DNA from: Marinosulfonomonas sp.
GTDB lineage: Bacteria > Pseudomonadota > Alphaproteobacteria > Rhodobacterales > Rhodobacteraceae
Direction of reading: 5' to 3'
NCBI GenBank assembly: GCA_022712735.1
Contig: JAFLKA010000495.1
Coordinates: forward strand, 1 to 7,506
Length of the DNA: 7,506 bases
Shown piece after piece: positions 1 through 6,291 of the stretch. Each line of letters starts with the position of its first letter. The first letter of the stretch is position 1. The notes beneath the pieces are model-generated. The model did not search any database. It saw nothing but the letters and a program-made list of their open reading frames with translations, and had not been told where the DNA came from. A program made the position numbers and the translations under genes.

Positions 1-246
1 CCCAAAGATGCGCCAACCGTTGCTTTCCCGCCGGACGGTGCGGCGGTCGAGGTGAGCGATGGATTATTGGTTGTCAAAGTCCGCGATGGCATCGCGCCGT
101 TCACGTGGCTCGCCAACGGCAAACCGTTCGATGTGGCCACCTACGAGCGCCAGTCGGTTCTGGAAATCACCGGCCCCGGATTTGTGTCACTTTCGGTGAT
201 CGACGCCAAAGGGCGCGCGGCACGGGCGCAGATCAGGTTGGACTAA
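1..246 (+). CDS. pbpC: C-terminal fragment of penicillin-binding protein 1C-like protein (partial, 5' end outside window)
   Basis: The frame is open from base 1 to the TAA at 244-246, giving the last 81 residues of a protein whose start lies upstream. The tail reads as a small beta-rich domain, with FPPDGA near the start, VRDGIAPFTWLANGKP in the middle and GPGFVSLSVIDAKGRAARAQ near the end. This pattern matches my recollection of the C-terminal domain (BiPBP_C) of PBP1C, a periplasmic bifunctional transglycosylase/transpeptidase of peptidoglycan synthesis. None of the catalytic domains is inside the window, so the assignment rests on the tail alone. An internal GTG at 52 could be mistaken for a start, but the coding pattern continues upstream of it to the window edge. 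The gene is convergent with the thiolase gene and is probably unrelated to the catabolic cluster. Confidence 0.7.
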   Translation, partial: PKDAPTVAFPPDGAAVEVSDGLLVVKVRDGIAPFTWLANGKPFDVATYERQSVLEITGPGFVSLSVIDAKGRAARAQIRLD

Positions 247-249
247 AGC

Positions 250-293
250 TCATATGGTTTTCATATGCGAGTCATATGGAATTCATATAGTCG
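250..293. repeat. Four-copy 11-bp-period TCATATG tandem array in a convergent intergenic gap
   Basis: TCATATG occurs at 250-256, 261-267 and 272-278, and TCATATA at 283-289, so the units start exactly 11 bp apart. The four-base linkers (GTTT, CGAG, GAAT, GTCG) are not conserved. CATATG is its own reverse complement, so neighbouring units can pair as hairpins with a 5-nt loop. The array fills the space between the TAA of the PBP1C-like gene (244-246) and the stop of the thiolase gene (296-298). An 11-bp period puts all units on about the same face of the helix. It could be a protein-binding array, a weak bidirectional termination structure or a decayed microsatellite. The sequence does not decide between these. 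Confidence 0.75.
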
Positions 294-295
294 TT

Positions 296-1471
296 TCAGG
301 GCCGTTCAATCGCCAGCGCAATGCCCTGACCGCCGCCAATGCACATGGTGATCAACGCGCGTTTGCCGCCGATCCGCTCCAGTTCATACAGCGCCTTTAC
401 TGTGATCAACGCCCCTGTCGCCCCCACCGGATGCCCCAGTGCAATAGCACCGCCATTCGGGTTTACCTTGGCCGGATCCAGCCCCAAAACCTTGTTTACA
501 GCCAAGGCTTGTGCCGCAAACGCTTCGTTGGATTCGATCATATCGAAATCATCCACGGTCAGGCCAGTGCGGGCCAATAATGCTTGAACCGCAGGCACCG
601 GTCCAATGCCCATCACATCAGGGCGCACCCCTGCGTGTGCATAGCCAATAATACGTGCAATAGGCTCTAATCCGGCCTTTTCCGCTGCATCTTCCCGCGC
701 CAACACCAGTGCCGCAGCACCATCATTGATGCCGGATGCGTTGCCCGCCGTTACTGTGCCGCCCTTTTGAAACGCCGCCCGCAATCCCGCCAAAGCCTCT
801 GCCGAGGTCGCCTTGGGATGCTCATCGACCTTGAATTCCACCGTGTCGCGCCGCACTTTCACGTCAACCGGAACGATTTGCCCTTCAAACAACCCAGCCT
901 TAATCGCCCTTGCCGCCCGCACCTGGCTCTCCAATGCAAAGGCATCCTGATCCTCCCGACTGATCCCGTACTCTGCCGCCACATTTTCCGCCGTGACCCC
1001 CATGTGCCCCGATCCGAACGGGCAGTTCAGCGTGCCCAGAAGCATGTCTTGCGACGTGACATCACCCATCTTTTGCCCCCACCGCGCAGCCGGCATAATA
1101 TAGGGTGCGCGGCTCATACATTCGGCCCCGCCAGCCAGTGCAAAATCGGTATCACCCAGCATTAGGCTCTGTGCGGTCGACACAATCGCCTGCGCGCCGG
1201 ACCCGCATAAGCGGCTGACATTCATCGCGGGCACGCTATCTGGCACGCCCGCCTGCATCGCGGCGACACGGCTTAGATACATATCCTGCGGCTCTGTGTT
1301 GATCACATTTCCAAACACCACATGCCCGATTTGTGCGGGGTCTATGCCCGCCCGACCCATCGCTGCCTTGGAGACTACGGTGGCCAGATCAACAGGCGTA
1401 ACACCCGCCAAAGCCCCGCCAAATGTGCCGATTGCCGTGCGCGCGCCGCCCAATATTACGATGTCGGTCAT
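296..1471 (-). CDS. bktB: Acetyl-CoA C-acyltransferase (beta-ketothiolase, BktB/PhaA type)
   Basis: A 391-residue type II thiolase, full length for the family. It catalyses reversible thiolysis of acetoacetyl-CoA or longer 3-ketoacyl-CoA with CoA, in the cytoplasm. The nucleophilic cysteine is C89 in NVSRLCGSGAQAI. The NEAFAAQ motif lies at 315-321, the active-site histidine is H347 in GGAIALGHPVGATGA, and the second catalytic cysteine is C377 in MCIGGGQGIA. All are in the expected order. The ATG overlaps the stop of the upstream marR gene by four bases (ATGA on the minus strand), and an AAGG lies 7 nt before it, so translational coupling is likely. Next to hmgA/fahA it plausibly consumes acetoacetyl-CoA derived from the acetoacetate released by FahA. 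A role in PHA synthesis or fatty acid oxidation cannot be excluded, because substrate chain length cannot be read from the motifs. The bktB symbol is a best guess within the thiolase II family. Confidence 0.9.
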   Translation of the reverse strand: MTDIVILGGARTAIGTFGGALAGVTPVDLATVVSKAAMGRAGIDPAQIGHVVFGNVINTEPQDMYLSRVAAMQAGVPDSVPAMNVSRLCGSGAQAIVSTAQSLMLGDTDFALAGGAECMSRAPYIMPAARWGQKMGDVTSQDMLLGTLNCPFGSGHMGVTAENVAAEYGISREDQDAFALESQVRAARAIKAGLFEGQIVPVDVKVRRDTVEFKVDEHPKATSAEALAGLRAAFQKGGTVTAGNASGINDGAAALVLAREDAAEKAGLEPIARIIGYAHAGVRPDVMGIGPVPAVQALLARTGLTVDDFDMIESNEAFAAQALAVNKVLGLDPAKVNPNGGAIALGHPVGATGALITVKALYELERIGGKRALITMCIGGGQGIALAIERP

Positions 1472-1902
1472 TTTGCTGCCTTTTCATTTAATAGCGTGTC
1501 TAATGCTGATCGGAAACACGGTGCATGTTCGCCCAATGTGGCCAATACATTTGCCTCGTATTCTTGTGCGATCGGGGTGAGTTCATTGATCATATCTTGG
1601 CCCTTTTGCGTCAGCTCCAGTTCGACCAACCGCCGGTCATTGCCATTGATTTTTTTGCTGATATAGCCAGCCACCTCAAGCCGAGATGCGGCGCGTGACA
1701 CTTTGGATTTGTCCATATCCACCCGCTCATGAATTTCGCGCACACTGACTGATCCGGCCTGAGACAGATGCGCCACGACCCGCCATTCAGGAATCGTGAT
1801 ACCGAACCGTTGTTGATACAGGTCTGAAAACCCGTGGCTAACACGCGCCGCCAGAACCGCCAGTTGGTAGGGTAGAAATGCATCCAGATCAAAATCACTC
1901 AC
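1468..1902 (-). CDS. MarR family winged helix-turn-helix transcriptional regulator
   Basis: A 144-residue protein starting at a GTG at 1900-1902, with GAGG (minus strand, 1911-1914) 8 nt upstream. The frame is open as far as an ATG at 1993-1995, but that extension runs over the palindromic control element, has no MarR-like sequence and would be unusually long, so I reject it. Helices near the N terminus (DAFLPYQLAVLAARVSHG) would form the dimer interface. The recognition helix is about residues 63-81 (MDKSKVSRAASRLEVAGYI) and the wing is about 86-101, including the D89-R90-R91 motif typical of MarR proteins. The length is normal for the family. The gene is transcribed away from hmgA and overlaps bktB by 4 nt. 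It probably represses hmgA-fahA and its own operon, released by an aromatic ligand. The ligand is unknown: homogentisate or an aryl-CoA would be guesses. Confidence 0.9.
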   Translation of the reverse strand: MSDFDLDAFLPYQLAVLAARVSHGFSDLYQQRFGITIPEWRVVAHLSQAGSVSVREIHERVDMDKSKVSRAASRLEVAGYISKKINGNDRRLVELELTQKGQDMINELTPIAQEYEANVLATLGEHAPCFRSALDTLLNEKAAK

Positions 1903-1910
1903 CGGTGAAA

Positions 1911-1914
1911 CCTC
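1911..1914 (-). promoter_or_regulatory. Shine-Dalgarno GAGG that fixes the GTG start of the MarR regulator
   Basis: On the minus strand GAGG is followed by 8 nt and then GTG-AGT-GAT. The spacing is right for ribosome binding, and the protein then begins SDFDLDAFLPYQL, as expected for MarR N termini. This supports the start at 1902 over the upstream ATG at 1995. Confidence 0.65.
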
Positions 1915-1918
1915 GCGT

Positions 1919-1936
1919 TTGTTACATTTGCAATGA
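1919..1936. promoter_or_regulatory. Degenerate MarR operator-like palindrome on the marR side
   Basis: TTGTTACATTTGCAATGA has the same 8-2-8 layout as the perfect palindrome at 1981-1998 and matches it at 13 of 18 positions, including 13 of the 16 arm positions. Its centre is 62 bp from the other centre, close to six helical turns, and about 25 bp upstream of the marR GTG. It is probably an autoregulatory site within the marR leader or promoter. I could not identify a convincing minus-strand promoter in this interval. Confidence 0.5.
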
Positions 1937-1974
1937 CTGCACGAATTGCGGGCCGGATCAACCGCCAACGACGC

Positions 1975-2011
1975 TTGACTTCGTTGCAGGTGCAACGATA
2001 CCTTTCATAAC
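1975..2011 (+). promoter_or_regulatory. Candidate sigma70-type promoter for hmgA-fahA
   Basis: TTGACT at 1975-1980 matches the -35 consensus at 5 of 6 bases. Its possible -10 partners are poor: GATACC at 1997-2002 with a 16-bp spacer, or TACCTT at 1999-2004 with an 18-bp spacer, each 3 of 6. An alternative pair is TTGCAG at 1984-1989 with CATAAC at 2006-2011, spacer 16, matching 3 of 6 and 4 of 6. In either reading the perfect palindrome at 1981-1998 lies in the core promoter, where a bound repressor would block RNA polymerase. The start site would be about 45-55 nt upstream of the hmgA ATG. Confidence 0.4.
1981..1998. promoter_or_regulatory. Perfect 18-bp palindromic operator, probable MarR binding site
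   Basis: TCGTTGCAGGTGCAACGA consists of two perfectly complementary 8-base arms around a GG centre. The size and symmetry suit a MarR-type winged-helix dimer. It lies between the divergent marR-bktB and hmgA-fahA units and begins at the base immediately after the TTGACT hexamer. It is the most symmetric element in the control region. Assignment to the adjacent MarR protein is inferred from position and from the related copy at 1919-1936. Confidence 0.65.
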
Positions 2012-2026
2012 AGGAAACGCGCCATA

Positions 2027-2044
2027 GATTGCCGCAGGGCAATC
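2027..2044 (+). promoter_or_regulatory. 7-bp-arm inverted repeat (possible leader hairpin) before hmgA
   Basis: GATTGCC, a 4-base GCAG spacer, then GGCAATC: perfect 7-bp arms ending 9 nt before the AGGAG of hmgA. In RNA it would fold as a compact hairpin just ahead of the ribosome binding site. No U-tract follows, so it is not a terminator. It shares the TTGC...GCAA core with the operators but with 6 bases between cores instead of 4, so it is probably not the same protein site. Function unknown. Confidence 0.4.
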
Positions 2045-2053
2045 GTTGAAGAC

Positions 2054-2058
2054 AGGAG
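2054..2058 (+). promoter_or_regulatory. Shine-Dalgarno AGGAG that fixes the hmgA ATG start
   Basis: AGGAG is followed by five bases (ACGTC) and ATG at 2064. An in-frame TTG at 2046 lies upstream of this ribosome binding site and is therefore rejected as the start. Confidence 0.75.
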
Positions 2059-2063
2059 ACGTC

Positions 2064-3413
2064 ATGACATCCCAGACCCCCGCAAGCGGGCTAATCCGCG
2101 ATGAGAATATGAATGCCTATATGCCCGGTTTTGGCAATGATTTTGAAACCGAGGCCCTGCCTGATGCCCTGCCCCAAGGGATGAACAGCCCGCAGAAATG
2201 TGCTTATGGACTGTATGCCGAGCAACTTTCCGGCACGCCGTTCACCGCCCCGCGCGGGCAGAATGAGCGCACATGGTGCTACCGTATTCGCCCGTCCGTG
2301 CGCCACACCTCGAGGTTTAGCCGCATTGATTTGCCGTATTGGAAATCGGCGCCAAATATCAATCCTGATACTTTATCATTGGGCCAGTATCGCTGGAGCC
2401 CAATCCCCCATGCCGATGAGCCGCTAACGTTCATCACCGGCATGCGCACCATGACGACAGCGGGAGATGTGAACACTCAGGTTGGTATGGCGACACATGT
2501 CTACCTGATCACTGAATCGATGCAGGATGAATATTTTTATTCCGCCGACAGTGAGATGCTGATTGTGCCACAAGAGGGCCGCCTGCGGTTTTGCACCGAA
2601 TTGGGCATCATTGATCTGGAGCCAAAAGAGATCGCCATCCTGCCGCGCGGTATGCTGTTTCGGGTCGAGGTTCTGGACGGCCCTGCCCGTGGGTTTGTTT
2701 GCGAGAACTATGGCCAGAAGTTTGACCTGCCCGGGCGCGGCCCGATCGGGGCCAATTGCCTTGCCAACCCGCGAGATTTCAAAACGCCGATTGCTGCGTT
2801 TGAAGATCGCGATGCCGACAGCCGTGTGGTGGTGAAATGGGGTGGGCAGTTCCATGAGACATTCATTGATCACTCACCGCTGGATGTGGTCGCGTGGCAT
2901 GGCAATTACTGCGCCTGCAAATACGATCTGCGCACGTTTTCCCCCGTCGGAGCGATCCTGTTTGACCACCCCGATCCGTCAATTTTCACTGTCCTGACCG
3001 CGCCATCTGGCGTCGAGGGCACCGCCAATATTGATTTTGTGCTGTTTCGCGAGCGTTGGATGGTGGCCGAAAACACATTCCGCCCGCCGTGGTATCACAA
3101 GAACATCATGTCTGAATTGATGGGTAATATTTACGGCATTTATGATGCCAAACCGGACGGGTTTATGCCCGGCGGCATGTCGCTGCACAATATGATGATC
3201 CCGCACGGGCCTGATAATGCAGCGTTCGAGAAGGCCAGCAATACCGAGCTGAAACCAGAGTTTTTAGACAACACCATGTCCTTCATGATTGAAACCCGAT
3301 TTCCGCAACACCTGACCGATTTTGCCGCCAACGAGGCACCTGTGCAGGACGATTACATCGACTGCTGGGATTCGCTGGATAAGAAATTTGATGGCACCAA
3401 GGGGGTGAAATGA
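2064..3413 (+). CDS. hmgA: Homogentisate 1,2-dioxygenase
   Basis: A 449-residue non-haem Fe(II) dioxygenase that opens homogentisate with O2 to 4-maleylacetoacetate, in the cytoplasm. This is the central ring cleavage of tyrosine/phenylalanine catabolism. The length is normal for the family. The iron ligands are visible as H345 and E351 in [14 protein letters not shown] and H381 in MIPHGPD. H302 (FDHPDPSIF) and H375 (GGMSLHN) fall where the human enzyme has the catalytic H292 and H365, with a constant offset of ten residues across all five positions. The N terminus carries the typical [21 protein letters not shown] segment. Its TGA overlaps the fahA ATG (ATGA, 3410-3413), so the two are co-translated. 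It is divergent from the marR-bktB pair and shares its control region, which carries the probable operator. All key residues are intact. Confidence 0.97.
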   Translation: MTSQTPASGLIRDENMNAYMPGFGNDFETEALPDALPQGMNSPQKCAYGLYAEQLSGTPFTAPRGQNERTWCYRIRPSVRHTSRFSRIDLPYWKSAPNINPDTLSLGQYRWSPIPHADEPLTFITGMRTMTTAGDVNTQVGMATHVYLITESMQDEYFYSADSEMLIVPQEGRLRFCTELGIIDLEPKEIAILPRGMLFRVEVLDGPARGFVCENYGQKFDLPGRGPIGANCLANPRDFKTPIAAFEDRDADSRVVVKWGGQFHETFIDHSPLDVVAWHGNYCACKYDLRTFSPVGAILFDHPDPSIFTVLTAPSGVEGTANIDFVLFRERWMVAENTFRPPWYHKNIMSELMGNIYGIYDAKPDGFMPGGMSLHNMMIPHGPDNAAFEKASNTELKPEFLDNTMSFMIETRFPQHLTDFAANEAPVQDDYIDCWDSLDKKFDGTKGVK

Positions 3414-4675
3414 CCGGGCTGCTAAAATCATGGGTCACCTCGGCCAATTCGGTAGACACTGAATTCCCGCTGAACAACCTGCCATACGGGGTGTTTTCCG
3501 TGGATGGCCGAGAAGCCCGCTGCGGTGTGGCAATCGGTGATGCGATTTTAGACGTGACCAGTTGTGAAGAAGCAGGCGTGTTGACCGCTGGCGATGTGTC
3601 GGTATTTGATGTGCCGTTCTGGAATGACTTTATGGATTTGGGGGCGGAGGCATGGGGTAAGTTTCGCGCTGGCCTGATTGCAGCTTTGCGCGAAGGATCA
3701 GACCAACAGGCGGTATTAGAGCCATATTTGGTGGCTCAAAACGTGGCAACTATGCACATGCCATTCGCGGTTTCGGAATACACCGATTTCTATTCGGGCC
3801 GTCACCATGCGACAAACGTCGGCACGATGTTTCGTGGGGCCGAAAATGCGCTACCGCCGAATTGGCTACATATCCCGATTGGTTATAACGGTCGGGCCTC
3901 ATCCATTGTGGTGTCCGGCACTGATGTGCGCCGCCCTTGGGGCCAGCTAAAACCGCCAGCCGCAGATGTTCCACATTTTGCGCCATGCAAGCGATTTGAT
4001 CTGGAATTGGAGATGGGTGCAATTGTAGGGCAGGCGTCAAATGGTCCCGTGACGGTGGCCGAGGCGGATGCGATGATTTTCGGGTATGTCCTGCTGAATG
4101 ACTGGTCCGCGCGTGATATTCAGGCGTGGGAATATCAGCCGCTTGGCCCGTTTCAGGCCAAGGCCACGGCCACCACAATATCGCCATGGATCGTGACTTC
4201 GGCAGCATTAGAGCCTTTCCGAACCTCTACCCCTACCCGTAAAAAGGAACTGTTGCCATATCTGCAAGAACCATCGCCGATGCTTTATGAAATCGATTTA
4301 TCGGCGGAATTGCGACCTGAGGGTGGAAATGCAACCACCACCATCACCCGCACAAACTACAGTGAGATGTATTATTCAGCGGCGCAGCAATTGGCGCACC
4401 ACACCACGTCGGGTTGCCCGATGAATGTCGGTGATCTGCTGGGGTCTGGCACCATATCCGGCCCTGAAAAACCAGCGCGTGGATCGATGCTGGAGCTTAG
4501 CTGGGGCGGCAAGGAACCGATGATGCTGGACAGTGGCGAGGCGCGTAGTTTTCTGGAGGATGGCGATACCCTGACCTTAATGGGGGCCGCAAAAGGCGAC
4601 GGATACCAGATTGGATTTGGTGATTGTTCCGGCACCATACTGCCCGCACTTAGTGATCCCTATGCACGGGACTAA
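3410..4675 (+). CDS. fahA: Fumarylacetoacetase (fumarylacetoacetate hydrolase)
   Basis: A 421-residue enzyme that hydrolyses fumarylacetoacetate to fumarate and acetoacetate, the last step of the homogentisate pathway. The N-terminal SH3-like part runs to about residue 118, and the C-terminal catalytic part follows. D126 and Y128 ([16 protein letters not shown]), catalytic H133, R142 and Y159 sit at the same numbers as in the mammalian enzyme. The other metal ligands are E199 and E201 in FDLELEMG and D231 in [14 protein letters not shown]251 (FQAKATAT) and E353 (SGTISGPE) complete the site. The start is the ATG inside the four-base overlap with hmgA, preceded by a G-rich stretch (GGGGGTG) that can act as a ribosome binding site. 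No strong terminator follows: only 16 bp separate its stop from the convergent DUF2585 gene. Confidence 0.97.
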   Translation: MTGLLKSWVTSANSVDTEFPLNNLPYGVFSVDGREARCGVAIGDAILDVTSCEEAGVLTAGDVSVFDVPFWNDFMDLGAEAWGKFRAGLIAALREGSDQQAVLEPYLVAQNVATMHMPFAVSEYTDFYSGRHHATNVGTMFRGAENALPPNWLHIPIGYNGRASSIVVSGTDVRRPWGQLKPPAADVPHFAPCKRFDLELEMGAIVGQASNGPVTVAEADAMIFGYVLLNDWSARDIQAWEYQPLGPFQAKATATTISPWIVTSAALEPFRTSTPTRKKELLPYLQEPSPMLYEIDLSAELRPEGGNATTTITRTNYSEMYYSAAQQLAHHTTSGCPMNVGDLLGSGTISGPEKPARGSMLELSWGGKEPMMLDSGEARSFLEDGDTLTLMGAAKGDGYQIGFGDCSGTILPALSDPYARD

Positions 4676-4691
4676 ATGCACATATCAGGCC

Positions 4692-5258
4692 CTAAAGCGC
4701 CGCCTGCCAGTCGCGGATGATGTCCAATGGGGACAGCAGCATGATGATGTTCAGCGTCAGCCCATCGCGGATCAGCGCCGTGGTCAGCACCTCGAACCCG
4801 ATAATAATCGCAACGCTGGCCCAGACCGGCAACCGCCGCGCCAGCCAGAAACCGACAAACATCGCAACCAGATCAGCCATCGAATTGACCACGCTGTCAC
4901 CAAAGTAATCCAGCGAAATGGTGACTTCACGGTAGCGCTCAATCACAGCATTTGTGTTTTCCAGAATTTCCCACGCGGCCTCGATCAAGGTGGCGATCAC
5001 CAACCGCCAGCCGATATCCAGACGCCGCGCCACCAGCCACAGAAATGCGTAAAAGATGATGCCATGCAGCAAATGCGACGGGCTATACCAGTCGACCAGA
5101 TGCTGCGATCCTTCGGATGTGTTCAGCGGGAAATACCACAGTTTAACCGTGCCGCATTTGCAGATCAGCACACGCCCCATCGAATACAGGGTGGCGGCGG
5201 TGGCCAAAACAATGGCGAAAGTCAGCCAATACGAAAAACGAAGTCTGCTACTATTCAT
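4692..5258 (-). CDS. DUF2585 (UPF0314) family integral membrane protein
   Basis: A 188-residue protein of unknown function. The sequence suggests about four or five membrane segments, near residues 8-28, 62-78, 84-98, 127-145 and 147-163. Conserved-looking polar positions include CKCG at 33-36, SQHLVDWYSPSHLLHG at 51-66, the IEAAWEILEN segment at 92-101 and SLDYFGDSVVNSMADL at 115-130, with buried acids and histidines. I recognise this pattern as DUF2585, a family I know mainly from alphaproteobacteria. The length is normal for it. The gene is antisense to its neighbours, sitting between fahA and the MBL-fold gene, 16 bp from the first (convergent) and 57 bp from the second (divergent). No good Shine-Dalgarno precedes its ATG. 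A link to homogentisate metabolism is not suggested by the protein itself. Confidence 0.85.
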   Translation of the reverse strand: MNSSRLRFSYWLTFAIVLATAATLYSMGRVLICKCGTVKLWYFPLNTSEGSQHLVDWYSPSHLLHGIIFYAFLWLVARRLDIGWRLVIATLIEAAWEILENTNAVIERYREVTISLDYFGDSVVNSMADLVAMFVGFWLARRLPVWASVAIIIGFEVLTTALIRDGLTLNIIMLLSPLDIIRDWQAAL

Positions 5259-5301
5259 GCAACCACAGAATCACAGCAACACACCGCTGTCTAGATAAAT
5301 C

Positions 5302-5308
5302 AGGAGAG
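5302..5308 (+). promoter_or_regulatory. Shine-Dalgarno AGGAGAG for the MBL-fold gene
   Basis: AGGAGAG ends 7 nt before the ATG at 5316. It supports that start over an in-frame ATG at 5346, which would shorten the N terminus by ten residues. In the 57-nt gap between the two divergent genes I see no convincing promoter hexamers. Confidence 0.6.
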
Positions 5309-5315
5309 ACCACAC

Positions 5316-6266
5316 ATGGCCAAAGCATTCGCATCACAGGGTGATATGACCGAAAAAAAAACCAGCTTTGTCGAAATTGGCGATGGGCTGTGGGCATTCA
5401 CCGCCGAGGGTGATCCGAATTCCGGCGTGATCATCGGTGATGAAAGCGTCATGGTGATCGAGGCGCAGGCAACCCCGCGTTTGGCGAATAAAGTGATCGG
5501 GGAGATCCGCAAGGTGACGGACAAGCCGATCAGCCATCTGGTGCTAACCCATTATCACGCGGTTCGGGTGCTGGGCGCGTCGGCCTATGGCACGCCGGAA
5601 ATCATCATGTCGGATGCCGCCCGCGCGATGGTGGTAGAACGTGGTCAAGAAGATTGGGACAGTGAATTCCAACGTTTCCCCCGCCTGTTTGAAGGTCACG
5701 AGAGTATCCCTGGCCTGACCTACCCGACCACCACATTTTCCGATTCCATGACCGTCTATCTTGGTAACCGGCGCGTTGACATCATACATTTGGGCCGTGC
5801 CCATACCGCTGGGGACGCCGTCGTCTGGGTGCCGGATGCCGAGGTGATGTTCACCGGTGATATCGTTGAATATCATTCCGCCTGTTATTGCGGTGACGGC
5901 CATTTCGCCGACTGGGGCGAGACGCTGGAAAACATTGCGATGTTTGACCCAGTCAGCATTGCACCGGGCCGTGGGGATGCGCTGGTGGGCCGTGAAATGG
6001 TTGCCGCTGCACTGGAAAGCACGCTTGATTTTGTTGAAAGCACGTACCGGCCCGCCGCGCGTGTTGCGGCCCGTGGCGGCACCCTGAAAGAAGCGTGGGA
6101 TGCTGTGCGAGCCGAGTGTGACCCCAAGTTCAACGACTACGCAATCTACGAGCATTGCCTGCCGTTTAATGTGGCCCGCGCCTATGACGAGGCCCGCGGT
6201 ATCGACACGCCGCGCATCTGGACTGCGGAACGTGACATCGCAATGTGGGAAGCATTGCAAGCCTAG
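5316..6266 (+). CDS. MBL-fold metallo-hydrolase-like protein with altered metal site
   Basis: A 316-residue protein with the metallo-beta-lactamase fold: an N-terminal sandwich half (FVEIGDGLWAFTA onward), a motif-1 loop at 78-84, LGRAHTAGDAVVW at 159-171 and VMFTGDIVE at 177-185. The usual HxHxDH reads H79-Y-H81-A-V83-R84, so the aspartate and third histidine are replaced. H163 and D182 are kept, but the final histidine of the usual PGHG is R219 (PGRG, 217-220). Residues that normally bind zinc 1 (H79, H81, H163) and the bridging D182 survive, while all those specific to zinc 2 are gone. It may bind one metal or have a changed chemistry. The substrate is unknown. It lies 25 nt upstream of the FAD hydroxylase on the same strand and is probably co-transcribed with it. 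A role in processing an aromatic intermediate is only a guess from context. Confidence 0.88.
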   Translation: MAKAFASQGDMTEKKTSFVEIGDGLWAFTAEGDPNSGVIIGDESVMVIEAQATPRLANKVIGEIRKVTDKPISHLVLTHYHAVRVLGASAYGTPEIIMSDAARAMVVERGQEDWDSEFQRFPRLFEGHESIPGLTYPTTTFSDSMTVYLGNRRVDIIHLGRAHTAGDAVVWVPDAEVMFTGDIVEYHSACYCGDGHFADWGETLENIAMFDPVSIAPGRGDALVGREMVAAALESTLDFVESTYRPAARVAARGGTLKEAWDAVRAECDPKFNDYAIYEHCLPFNVARAYDEARGIDTPRIWTAERDIAMWEALQA

Positions 6267-6291
6267 GATAAAACAAGCCCGCGAGGACGCC

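Noticed and set aside
250..293. 11-bp repeats as a CRISPR array or plasmid-type origin iterons.
   Set aside because: The units and spacers are far too short for CRISPR, and no replication initiator gene or AT-rich origin layout is near; the genes around it are chromosomal housekeeping and catabolic genes.
1903..1995. In-frame upstream extension of the MarR protein to an ATG at 1993-1995 (31 extra residues).
   Set aside because: It would start inside the perfect palindrome and encode a cysteine/lysine-rich stretch unlike MarR N termini. A GTG with a well-placed GAGG gives a normal family length.
2046..2063. TTG start six codons upstream for hmgA.
   Set aside because: The AGGAG ribosome binding site lies inside this extension and points to the ATG at 2064.
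4686..4706. CAGGC ... GCCTG inverted repeat at the fahA/DUF2585 junction as a terminator.
   Set aside because: The stem is only 5 bp with an 11-nt loop, there is no T-tract on either side, and it runs into the DUF2585 coding region; such pairs occur by chance.
5273..5290. ACAGC-N8-GCTGT inverted repeat between the DUF2585 and MBL-fold genes as an operator.
   Set aside because: The arms are only 5 bp and bear no similarity to the MarR-type palindromes; too weak without conservation data.
4611..5294. Long open frame on the plus strand opposite the DUF2585 gene.
   Set aside because: The product is a low-complexity, Gln/His/Arg-rich sequence that overlaps the end of fahA in another frame; the minus strand encodes a recognisable membrane protein family. 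It is a shadow of that gene.
5550..5567. Frameshift or sequencing error as the cause of the missing HxHxDH motif in the MBL-fold protein.
   Set aside because: The frame is continuous through conserved MBL segments before and after, and the changes at motif 1 and at PGRG are separate substitutions, so a local frame error does not explain them.
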